Assembly: GCF_900156725.1 (NCBI RefSeq)
Contig: NZ_FTOI01000009.1
Location: 1 to 64,000, forward strand
Length of the DNA stretch: 64,000 nt
Direction of reading: 5' to 3'
Origin: Kaistella chaponensis
GTDB taxonomy: Bacteria; Bacteroidota; Bacteroidia; Flavobacteriales; Weeksellaceae
The position numbers and the translations under genes are program-made. Numbering within the stretch: the first letter of the stretch is position 1; each line of letters begins with the position of its first letter. The notes beneath the pieces are model-generated. The model was not told where the DNA came from and searched no databases. It saw only the letters and a program-made list of their open reading frames with translations. Below, piece by piece: positions 1-6,604 of this stretch.

Positions 1-36
1 ACTTGTTTTTGTAAATTAGCATAAACAAAAACATTC

Positions 37-94
37 GCCTAACTGTCGGTTTTGCGAAATGCTTCGCACTTCGCAAAGCCGACGGGCGTTATCT
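37..94 (+). repeat. attC-like recombination site 1 (58 bp)
   Basis: The site starts with GCCTAAC (37-43), which fits the integron R'' box RYYYAAC, and ends with GTTATCT (88-94) in the R' position. Between them bases 45-58 and 70-83 form a 14-bp stem with one G-T pair, continued by a 3-bp inner stem. The 58-bp length is typical of short attC sites. The left arm implies that the preceding cassette, outside the window, began with TTAGGC. No integrase gene is visible, so the integron assignment rests on site architecture only. Confidence 0.6.
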
Positions 95-210
95 GCAAAT
101 TAAAAAAAACACCTATAAAAGTACCAAAATATTAAATAAATTTCTATTTTTAATATTCATAAATTTCAAACATTAAATCTAGAAATTTTCAATTTATAAA
201 TTAAGTAATT

Positions 211-495
211 ATGAGCAAAAATTTATTTCAAGCGATCGCCGATTTAGCGAATTCATTAAGCGGCATGGGTAGGAAAACCAGTGGAAAAGGTGTCGCAGAT
301 TATTTGAATACTAACAATCACAAGACACAAACCGGAGGCAATTACTCTGGAAAAAGAGGCACTTATAAAACAATTGCTGATGCTCAAAAGCATTTCTCAA
401 AAAGTGGAGATGCAAAAACGGCAAGTAATATTGCGAATACTTTGGTTTCGAAAGATAAAAATCCCGCTTGGGTCGCGAAGAAAGACAGATCTTAA
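211..495 (+). CDS. Small cassette-borne hypothetical protein (94 aa)
   Basis: I do not recognise a family. The protein is small, basic and hydrophilic, rich in Lys, Gly, Ser, Asn and Thr, with no signal peptide or membrane segment, so it is probably cytosolic. The middle (residues 20-55) is Gly/Ser/Thr-rich and looks flexible, and the ends look helical. It is the first ORF of cassette 1, preceded by about 120 bp of AT-rich sequence that could carry its own promoter. The next ORF starts 13 bp after its stop, so the two may be co-expressed. Function cannot be inferred; small orphan proteins are normal content of gene cassettes. Confidence 0.65.
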   Translation: MSKNLFQAIADLANSLSGMGRKTSGKGVADYLNTNNHKTQTGGNYSGKRGTYKTIADAQKHFSKSGDAKTASNIANTLVSKDKNPAWVAKKDRS

Positions 496-508
496 AAGAA
501 ACTATATA

Positions 509-802
509 ATGGAAATACTATTTGAGGGAACATGTCCTCATTGTGCAAATCATTCCAGTTTTTTCTTGCCTTCGGCTGGACAGACAATTGGATCAATAAT
601 AAAATTTGTAGTTATGATTGGTTCGGATGTATTGAGTCGCCAAAATCCAATCTCAAGATATGTGGGAGATGATGGACAATTAGGTAGATGCGCGAAGTGT
701 AACGAAGTGGTTTTAAAATGTCCTAAATGTGATCATATAAATAGAAGATTTTATGAGGACAATGTTTGTTGTGAATGTGGTAAAGCATTTATCCATCCTT
801 AA
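509..802 (+). CDS. Double zinc-ribbon small protein (97 aa)
   Basis: The ATG at 509 is preferred over an upstream in-frame ATG at 374, which lies inside the previous gene. The protein has four cysteine pairs or near-pairs: CPHC near residue 9, CAKC near 63, CPKC near 72 and CCEC near 89. This fits two zinc-ribbon or rubredoxin-like knuckles. Between them lies a moderately hydrophobic stretch (residues 22-42) that is probably not a membrane anchor. Zinc ribbons of this size bind nucleic acid or other proteins, but no specific role can be assigned. It is the second ORF of cassette 1. Confidence 0.65.
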   Translation: MEILFEGTCPHCANHSSFFLPSAGQTIGSIIKFVVMIGSDVLSRQNPISRYVGDDGQLGRCAKCNEVVLKCPKCDHINRRFYEDNVCCECGKAFIHP

Positions 803-830
803 ACATTGCGTTAATACTAAAATAATCTGC

Positions 831-958
831 AGATAACAAAGTATTTCTGCAAGCGGGTATGAAGTTTTCATCGAAGATTTTAGCGATTAATTAAGTTTTT
901 AGCAAGTAGAAAGTTTTCGTATTTTTATCCCGCCTGCAGAAATACCCAACCGTTAGCT
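831..958 (+). repeat. attC-like recombination site 2 (128 bp)
   Basis: The left arm AGATAAC (831-837) is followed by an 11-bp arm (841-851) and GCGGG (853-857). These pair exactly with CCCGC (929-933) and TGCAGAAATAC (935-945), with one mismatch between the blocks. The right end is CCGTTAGCT, with G952 directly before the start of cassette 2. AGATAAC and GTTAGCT do not pair with each other; each pairs with the far end of its own cassette, as expected for assembled attC sites. The length is at the upper end of the known range for attC sites. Confidence 0.6.
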
Positions 959-983
959 GTAATGCTAAAAAAAACGTAACAAA

Positions 984-1535
984 ATGAAAATCAAGTTATT
1001 TATATTAATTTTTAGTTTTTCTATTTGTAAAATTTTTGCAACTGCTCAAACGCCAGACAAAATCATAATTGACGAAAAGCAGTTTGATTTGTTAAATAAT
1101 CCACTAGAACAGTTTTTTAAAATACATCCTGAATTAGATCCAATTTATGGAGGGAAAATCAAAATGTTTAATAAATATAGAAATAAACCTATTCCAATTC
1201 AATTTTCTACAGGAAATTATCGAGGATATATTGCAACTTTTAAAATTGAAAATAATTTTTTAAAGTTGTTTGATATTAAAATTCAAAATATAGAGTCTGA
1301 AAAACGCGAATATATTTCTGTTTATAAAGAATTGTTTGGTGACAAACAAATTAGCCTTAACTATAATGGAATTTTAATAATTCCAACTGGGGACTTTCTT
1401 GACTCTGCAAACTTTGGTTATTCCTATCTATTCAGTAAATACCAATTAATGACGATAAAGAATGACAATATTGAAAGAAGTAAAGAAGTAACAAAGGATG
1501 AATATTTGAAATTCAAAGTAATCCAGTTTGTTTAA
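984..1535 (+). CDS. Cassette-borne secreted protein of unknown function (183 aa)
   Basis: Residues 1-22 form a clear signal peptide (basic start, hydrophobic core, cleavage after ATA or TAQ), so the product is exported. I do not recognise the mature part; it mixes charged and aromatic residues without Cys pairs or known catalytic motifs. The stop at 1533-1535 is followed by 72 further codons in the same frame with coding-like composition, which suggests that the intact gene encoded about 255 residues and that this copy is truncated by a nonsense change. It is the only gene on the strand in cassette 2. Confidence 0.6.
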   Translation: MKIKLFILIFSFSICKIFATAQTPDKIIIDEKQFDLLNNPLEQFFKIHPELDPIYGGKIKMFNKYRNKPIPIQFSTGNYRGYIATFKIENNFLKLFDIKIQNIESEKREYISVYKELFGDKQISLNYNGILIIPTGDFLDSANFGYSYLFSKYQLMTIKNDNIERSKEVTKDEYLKFKVIQFV

Positions 1536-1754
1536 TATAAAAAAACTGCTGATTATCAGAATGAAGTTAAGGAGTATTTTGAGAACTGGAAAACTGAAAA
1601 AGAGATAGAATTATCAAGAAAAAATACGAAAAACTTAACTAAAAGGGAGATTGCCGAATTACATAAGGAATATATAAATGCTCCTAAATCCGAATTTATT
1701 GATAATTTTCTTTTTGTAACAAAAAACCTGGACTTTGTCATAGTTGACTACTAA
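1536..1754 (+). pseudogene. In-frame remainder of the cassette 2 gene behind a stop codon
   Basis: Reading on in the frame of the upstream gene gives 72 codons ending at TAA 1752-1754. They are rich in Lys, Glu, Asn and aromatic residues, with a helical, charged middle and a hydrophobic end (NLDFVIVDY). The segment has no in-frame ATG near its beginning, so it would not be translated alone. It looks like the C-terminal part of the secreted protein. Programmed readthrough is not excluded, but a nonsense mutation is simpler. Confidence 0.5.
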
Positions 1755-1765
1755 AAAAGCACTAC

Positions 1766-1800
1766 AGCTAACAGAATATTTCTACAAGCGGGTATGAAGT
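1766..1800 (+). repeat. Truncated attC-like site 3 (left arm only)
   Basis: AGCTAAC (1766-1772) is followed by a stretch that matches the left arm of site 2 almost base for base over more than 30 positions, including the shared AAGCGGGTATGAAGTTTT. The complementary right arm and terminal GTT do not follow; instead the sequence passes into backbone and a terminator. This marks the end of the cassette block. Confidence 0.55.
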
Positions 1801-1860
1801 TTTAATAGCCAGATTTCTACGCTCCGCACAATCTCCGCCTTTGAACCATCACAAATCAAC

Positions 1861-1896
1861 AAAACCCCCAATTCAATCAAATGAATTGGGGGTTTT
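1861..1896. terminator. Strong bidirectional terminator
   Basis: A perfect 15-bp inverted repeat (1861-1875 and 1882-1896) with a 6-base loop and A/T ends on both sides. It lies between the cassette block and the convergent obg gene, and would insulate obg and the cassettes from each other. Confidence 0.8.
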
Positions 1897-1971
1897 CTAA
1901 AAAATATCATTTATACTTTTGCTCGTTTAAAGGTACAAAAGTTTTTTTCTTCTTTTGCGGTTAAAAAAAAT

Positions 1972-2970
1972 CTATAAGTTTTGTCCTTCACCGTGCAATC
2001 TTTTCCAGATCGCGTCTTTCAGTTCCATAATTCCTTCCTGCGTAACGCCGGAAAAGAAAATGGGTTTGCGGTTTTCCGGAAATTCTTTGGCGATTTCAGC
2101 TTTTAACTCATCATCCAATAAATCAGATTTAGACACAGAAATTAAAAAATCTTTATCCATCAACTCAGGATTGTATTCTTTCAATTCATTTTCCAAAATT
2201 TTAAATTCCTGAAAATGACTTTCAGAATCCGCCGGAATCATAAATAAAAGAATAGAATTTCTTTCGATATGTCTCAAAAAACGGTGACCAAGACCTTTTC
2301 CTTCCGCCGCTCCTTCGATGATTCCCGGAATATCTGCCATTACAAAAGATTTGTAATTTCTGTAATCCACGATTCCTAAATTCGGAGCCAAAGTGGTAAA
2401 AGCGTAGTTTGCAATCTTTGGTTTTGCCGCAGAAACTGCTGCGAGAAGCGTAGATTTCCCTGCATTTGGAAAGCCAACGAGACCCACATCTGCCAAAAGT
2501 TTGAGTTCAAAAATCACAAAACCTTCTTCGCCATCTTCACCAGGTTGCGCAAAACGCGGCGTTTGATTGGTTGCAGATTTGAAATGTTCGTTGCCTTTTC
2601 CACCTCGACCACCATGTTTAATGATGATTTCTTGGCCATCTTCCAAAATTTCAGCGATGATTTCACCTTCTTCATTTTTGGCAATGGTTCCGAGTGGAAC
2701 TTCAATATAAATATCTTCACCATAAGCTCCGGTCAACTGGTTTTTCATTCCGTTTTGACCTCTTTCAGCTTTGATGTGTCGGGTGTAGCGAAGTGGTAAA
2801 AGGGTCCATTCATGGGCATTCCCTTTCATGATTACGTGACCGCCTCTTCCGCCATCGCCACCATCAGGACCTCCTTTTGGAATATATTTTTCACGGCGAA
2901 GATGCGATGAACCTGCACCACCATGACCTGATTTACAATGAATTTTTACGTAATCGACGAAGTTTGACAT
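1972..2970 (-). CDS. obg: GTPase Obg/CgtA, ribosome assembly
   Basis: This is the Obg GTPase, which acts in late 50S ribosome assembly and stress control. The N-terminal glycine-rich Obg fold occupies about residues 1-157 ([16 protein letters not shown]). The G domain follows: G1 GFPNAGKS at 166-173, G3 DIPG near 213 and G4 as SKSD near 280 in place of NKxD. The length of 332 residues fits the short flavobacterial form without a large C-terminal extension. It lies downstream of adk on the same strand, 76 bp away, with a small hairpin between them (CGAGGTTCG and its complement, 2985-3023), and is probably co-transcribed with adk and hpt. Confidence 0.95.
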   Translation of the reverse strand: MSNFVDYVKIHCKSGHGGAGSSHLRREKYIPKGGPDGGDGGRGGHVIMKGNAHEWTLLPLRYTRHIKAERGQNGMKNQLTGAYGEDIYIEVPLGTIAKNEEGEIIAEILEDGQEIIIKHGGRGGKGNEHFKSATNQTPRFAQPGEDGEEGFVIFELKLLADVGLVGFPNAGKSTLLAAVSAAKPKIANYAFTTLAPNLGIVDYRNYKSFVMADIPGIIEGAAEGKGLGHRFLRHIERNSILLFMIPADSESHFQEFKILENELKEYNPELMDKDFLISVSKSDLLDDELKAEIAKEFPENRKPIFFSGVTQEGIMELKDAIWKRLHGEGQNL

Positions 2971-3046
2971 TTTAATTTTTGTTTCGAGGTTCGTGTTTCG
3001 AGTTATTGTGAGAGCGAACCTCGTAACTCAAATCCCACAACTCCTT

Positions 3047-3625
3047 TTATTTTATTTTTTCTATTTCGGCAAAAAGCTTTTCAGATATTTCATCTATTTC
3101 TCCAACTCCGTTCACTTCAACATATTTGCCTTGTTGCTTGTAAAGTTCGGCAACTTCTGCCGTTTTTGCGTAATATTCTTTGATTCTATTTCTAATGATT
3201 TCTTCATTGGAATCATCTGTTCTTCCGCTCGTTTTACCTCTGTTTAGAAGGCGTTGTACTAAAATTTCATCCTCAACTACCAAAGAAATGCAGATTGAAA
3301 TTTCATCATTTAAAACTTCTTTTACAATTTTCTCTAATTGCTCAGTTTGGTTTGTAGTTCTGGGATAACCATCGAAAATAAAACCTTTAGAATCACTGGG
3401 TTTTCTAACTTCATCAGTCAACATATCGGTGGTCACTTGATCAGGAACCAGTTCTCCTTTATCAATATATGATTTCGCGAGTTTCCCCAATTCAGTATCA
3501 TTTTTCATGTTGTAACGAAATAAATCACCGGTAGAAATTTGTTTCAGATTAAATTTTTCAATTAAATTCTGAGCTTGTGTACCTTTTCCGCTTCCTGGAG
3601 GACCAAATAGAACGATGTTAATCAT
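3047..3625 (-). CDS. adk: Adenylate kinase
   Basis: Adenylate kinase interconverts ATP + AMP and 2 ADP in the cytosol. The P-loop GPPGSGKGT is at residues 8-16, the AMP-binding region TGDLFR near 32, and DGYPRT near 85. At 192 residues it lacks a zinc finger in the lid, as in the short-lid type found in Bacteroidota. It sits between hpt (61 bp upstream) and obg on the same strand, so purine nucleotide salvage, energy charge and a ribosome GTPase are grouped. Confidence 0.97.
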   Translation of the reverse strand: MINIVLFGPPGSGKGTQAQNLIEKFNLKQISTGDLFRYNMKNDTELGKLAKSYIDKGELVPDQVTTDMLTDEVRKPSDSKGFIFDGYPRTTNQTEQLEKIVKEVLNDEISICISLVVEDEILVQRLLNRGKTSGRTDDSNEEIIRNRIKEYYAKTAEVAELYKQQGKYVEVNGVGEIDEISEKLFAEIEKIK

Positions 3626-3686
3626 TTTTTACTGTTTGAATATTATGAGATTTGCTTCTTGTTATATTTCTTTTAAAAAAATCGAG

Positions 3687-4241
3687 TTATTCATTAATAC
3701 GACCTTCTTCTAACTGATATAAATCTTTTAGGTTTCTTCCTAATTCATCATAATCTAACCCATATCCTAAAACGAATTTGTTCGGAATTTCTTTTCCAAT
3801 GTAATCTAATTTAAATTCTTTCTTGTAAACATCAGGCTTTAAAAGAAAAGAAGCTAATTTTACTGATTTTGGTCTTTGGGTTTCTTTAAAATATTGAAAT
3901 AGACTTTCTACGGTATTTCCCGTGTCTACAATATCTTCAACCAAGATGATGTGGCGGTCTTTAATGTCTTTCGTTAATTCCATTTTTTGATACACAATTC
4001 CCGTAGTTTGTGTTCCAGAGTATGAACTCATTTGTATAAATGCAATTTCGCATTTTCCGGGATAATGTTTTAATAAATCGGAAAAAAACATGATGACACC
4101 GTTTAAAACTCCAATAAATACAGGGGTTTCATCTTTGTAATCTTCGTAAATTTTCAGGGCAGTTGCTTTAACAATTTCCTGAATCTCCGCATCTTTTAGA
4201 TAAGGAACAAATGTTTTGTCGTGAATTTGAACAGATTCCAT
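3687..4241 (-). CDS. hpt: Hypoxanthine phosphoribosyltransferase
   Basis: The enzyme salvages hypoxanthine and guanine with PRPP to IMP and GMP. The diagnostic PRPP loop VEDIVDTGNT is at residues 101-110; the 184-residue length and the flexible loop region SSYSGTQTTG near 72-81 match the family. It is the first gene of the minus-strand group hpt-adk-obg and is divergent from purA, which makes AMP from IMP. The 169-bp shared upstream region is very AT-rich. Confidence 0.95.
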   Translation of the reverse strand: MESVQIHDKTFVPYLKDAEIQEIVKATALKIYEDYKDETPVFIGVLNGVIMFFSDLLKHYPGKCEIAFIQMSSYSGTQTTGIVYQKMELTKDIKDRHIILVEDIVDTGNTVESLFQYFKETQRPKSVKLASFLLKPDVYKKEFKLDYIGKEIPNKFVLGYGLDYDELGRNLKDLYQLEEGRINE

Positions 4242-4354
4242 ATAATATTTTCAAAGTGCAAATTTAATGTTTTTTAAGGGATTTTTTGTATTTTAATTTT
4301 TTAGGGTTTTAATAATCATATTGTTGTTAAAAAAAATTATTTGTATTCAAATTT

Positions 4355-4385
4355 TTGCCCAAAACTTTTAATAACTCTATTTTTG
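4355..4385 (+). promoter_or_regulatory. Bacteroidota-type promoter of purA
   Basis: TTG at 4355-4357 and TATTTTTG at 4378-4385 are separated by 20 bases, matching the -33 TTG / -7 TAnnTTTG consensus of Bacteroidota. The purA ATG follows 25 bases later, leaving a short leader. Confidence 0.6.
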
Positions 4386-4410
4386 TAGAAATCTAAAAAA
4401 AAGTAAAAAT

Positions 4411-5697
4411 ATGGCGACTTATGTGGTTGTTGGTCTTCAATATGGTGACGAAGGCAAAGGAAAAATAACAGATGTTTTGTCGGCAAAATCTGATTATGTG
4501 GTACGTTTTCAGGGAGGTGATAATGCAGGTCATACTGTTTACGCAGGTGAAGAAAAATTTGTTTTACACTTGCTTCCGTCGGGAGTTTTGCAGTGCAAAG
4601 GAAAATGTGTCATCGCGAATGGAGTAGTAGTGAATCCTAAAGCTTTTCTGAAAGAAATCGGACAAATTGAAGCGAAAGGAATGCGAACCGATCACGTTTT
4701 TATCAGCAGAAGAGCGCACGTAATAATGCCTTATCACATTTTGCTCGATACTTATCGCGAGGAAGAAGAAGAGGGAACTCACATTGGAACCACAAAAAAA
4801 GGAATCGGGCCTTGTTATGAAGATAAAATCGCAAGGGTCGGAATTCGAATGGTTGATCTTTTGAATCCTGAAGTATTGGCAGAAAAAATTAGAAAAAATT
4901 TAAAAATAAAAAATTCGCTTTTCGAAAAATATTTTGAAAAACCGACTTTAGAATTTGATGAAATTTACAGTGAATTTTTAGAATTAGGAGAAAAACTGAA
5001 AGACCGTATTGTTGACACCGAAGTAGAATTGAACCAAGCAATTCACGATGGAAAAAATATTTTGTTCGAAGGTGCACAAGCTGCAATGTTGGATATTGAT
5101 TTCGGAACATATCCTTATGTGACCTCTTCTTCACCAACAACGGGTGGTGTTTGTTCCGGAGCCGGAGTTCCGCCAACAAGTCTTCAAAATTTAATCGGTG
5201 TTGCAAAAGCATACACCACAAGAGTTGGAGAAGGACCTTTTCCAACAGAATTGGATAATGAATTGGGTGAAAAAATCCGACAGATTGGTTTTGAATTTGG
5301 CGCGACTACAGGAAGACCAAGAAGAACAGGTTGGTTGGATTTGGTTTCGTTGAAACATGCAACGATGATCAATGGAATCAACAATTTAGTGATCACAAAA
5401 CTGGATGTTTTATCAGGAATTTCGCCTATAAAAATTGCAACAAAATACAAAACAGAAGACGGAAAAATCATCGATTACTTCACTTCATCCACCACGAAAT
5501 TATACAATTACGAACCGTTGTACGAAGAATTGCAAGGTTGGGATGAAGATTTAACTAAAGTTAGAAGTTATGATGAACTCCCAGAAAACGCAAAAAAATA
5601 CATCGAGTTTATTGAAAAATATTTAGGAATTAATGTGTATCTCGTTTCTGTAGGACCAGAACGCAGCCAAAACATTATTCGAAAAGAATTATTTTAA
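4411..5697 (+). CDS. purA: Adenylosuccinate synthetase
   Basis: PurA joins IMP and aspartate using GTP to form adenylosuccinate, the first committed step to AMP; purB at 42488 does the next one. The GTP loop GDEGKGK is at residues 12-18 with the catalytic Asp13, and His41 lies in GGDNAGHT. The length of 428 residues is standard. It has its own promoter and ends in a bidirectional terminator, so it is a single-gene unit. Confidence 0.97.
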   Translation: MATYVVVGLQYGDEGKGKITDVLSAKSDYVVRFQGGDNAGHTVYAGEEKFVLHLLPSGVLQCKGKCVIANGVVVNPKAFLKEIGQIEAKGMRTDHVFISRRAHVIMPYHILLDTYREEEEEGTHIGTTKKGIGPCYEDKIARVGIRMVDLLNPEVLAEKIRKNLKIKNSLFEKYFEKPTLEFDEIYSEFLELGEKLKDRIVDTEVELNQAIHDGKNILFEGAQAAMLDIDFGTYPYVTSSSPTTGGVCSGAGVPPTSLQNLIGVAKAYTTRVGEGPFPTELDNELGEKIRQIGFEFGATTGRPRRTGWLDLVSLKHATMINGINNLVITKLDVLSGISPIKIATKYKTEDGKIIDYFTSSTTKLYNYEPLYEELQGWDEDLTKVRSYDELPENAKKYIEFIEKYLGINVYLVSVGPERSQNIIRKELF

Positions 5698-5719
5698 TAG
5701 AACTGATTCCAAAAAAAGA

Positions 5720-5749
5720 AAAGCTGGGAAGAATATTTTTCCCAGCTTT
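5720..5749. terminator. Bidirectional terminator between purA and the muramidase operon
   Basis: An 11-bp inverted repeat (AAAGCTGGGAA, 8-base loop) with T-runs on both strands, placed between convergent genes. Confidence 0.85.
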
Positions 5750-5761
5750 TTTTCATTTTAA

Positions 5762-6583
5762 TTAAGAATACTTCTCGTACGCTTTTTGTAATTTCAGGTC
5801 ATATTTATTTAATTTATAACTCGCTCCGTTATATTTTTGTGCTACTTTTGCCCAATTTCTATTTCTTAAATCAGTCATAATGTTGTTGGTTTCCAGGAAT
5901 TTACCAAAAGCTTTTAAGTGTTCTCTTTCGTGAAGGTACATTTTGTCTACAAAATTTTGCACAGTAGGATATCCCAAACTCACTGCATGGTATCCCATAA
6001 TTTGGAAACTTCCCCAAGAAGCAGAAGCTAAAGCGGCCTCTTTTATTTTGGGATCTGATTTGATTGCGATGGCTTGGTTGAGCCGGTCGTATTCTTTTAC
6101 ACCGCCTTGGTAAAAAGCTTTAGTCCATTTGGGATAGAGAACATTTTTGTTGGTTGAATTTAAAATAGTTTCAGGTTTGATGCCTCTTTTTTGAAGTTGC
6201 TGCCAAAAAACATGACCTTCAAATAGTATTTTTGGTTTACCATTGATGAGGAAACCTTTGCCAGAACTTTCTACCTCGTTAATCGCTTTTACTGCGGCCA
6301 ATTCGAGATGGTGTTCTTTAGAAAAATTAACCAAATCTGATTCAGACAAAAATAGATTATTACTGCTGAATATTTTCGAACTTTTGTCGAATAAAACTTG
6401 CCATGTTTTCATTCCCACAATTCCGTCGCTTACGAGTGCGTTTTTTTTCTGAAAATCTTTTACTGCAGCATCTACTTCTAAGGTAAATGAATCAGAAATC
6501 TTTACGGCATAGCCTAGTTTATGTAGCATTTCGCAGAGGGTATAAACTTCCGGTGCTTTTGCTCGGTATTTTAAAGTAATCAT
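5762..6583 (-). CDS. N-acetylmuramidase with peptidoglycan-binding domain
   Basis: Residues 10-65 resemble a PG_binding_1 domain (DGIVGMKTWQVLF), and from about 83 to the end the sequence resembles the N-acetylmuramidase/DUF3380 family, with the probable catalytic Glu at 105 in NEVESSGKG. Such enzymes cleave the MurNAc-GlcNAc bond. There is no signal peptide or membrane segment, which is usual for phage endolysins and for effectors exported by contractile machines, and unusual for housekeeping hydrolases. It is the last of three minus-strand genes, starting 21 bp after the 622-residue gene, so its job is probably linked to the two unknown proteins. No holin or immunity gene is recognisable. 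Confidence 0.85.
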   Translation of the reverse strand: MITLKYRAKAPEVYTLCEMLHKLGYAVKISDSFTLEVDAAVKDFQKKNALVSDGIVGMKTWQVLFDKSSKIFSSNNLFLSESDLVNFSKEHHLELAAVKAINEVESSGKGFLINGKPKILFEGHVFWQQLQKRGIKPETILNSTNKNVLYPKWTKAFYQGGVKEYDRLNQAIAIKSDPKIKEAALASASWGSFQIMGYHAVSLGYPTVQNFVDKMYLHEREHLKAFGKFLETNNIMTDLRNRNWAKVAQKYNGASYKLNKYDLKLQKAYEKYS

Positions 6584-6604
6584 TTTTTATAATTTTTTTT
6601 TGGT

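Larger units (their letters stand above)
89..952 (+). mobile_element. Integron-like gene cassette 1
   Basis: This 864-bp unit begins with TTATCTGCAAATTA (89-102) and its own attC-like site begins with the near-perfect reverse complement of that string (823-836), 13 of 14 positions matching. This is the rule for a mobile cassette: its first bases pair with the left arm of its own attC, not with the neighbouring site. Both ORFs inside run left to right with the site at their 3' side, as in integrons. Content: a small basic protein and a double zinc-ribbon protein. Confidence 0.6.
953..1830 (+). mobile_element. Integron-like gene cassette 2 (right edge damaged)
   Basis: The unit starts with TTAGCTGTAATGCT (953-966), and bases 1758-1771 are its reverse complement at 13 of 14 positions, with the same mismatch position as in cassette 1. 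The left arm of its attC is present, but the matching right arm with CCCGC and GTT is missing. The right border is therefore uncertain; 1830 is a rounded estimate before the terminator. It carries one secreted-protein gene split by a stop codon. Confidence 0.5.

Noticed and set aside
303-900. Cassette 1 small proteins as a toxin-antitoxin pair
   Set aside because: Two adjacent small ORFs in a cassette invite that idea, but neither resembles a known toxin or antitoxin and the gap and composition give no support.
1-1830. Block as a transposon or insertion sequence
   Set aside because: No transposase is present, the paired ends differ between the two units, and no target-site duplication pattern was seen; cassette rules fit better.
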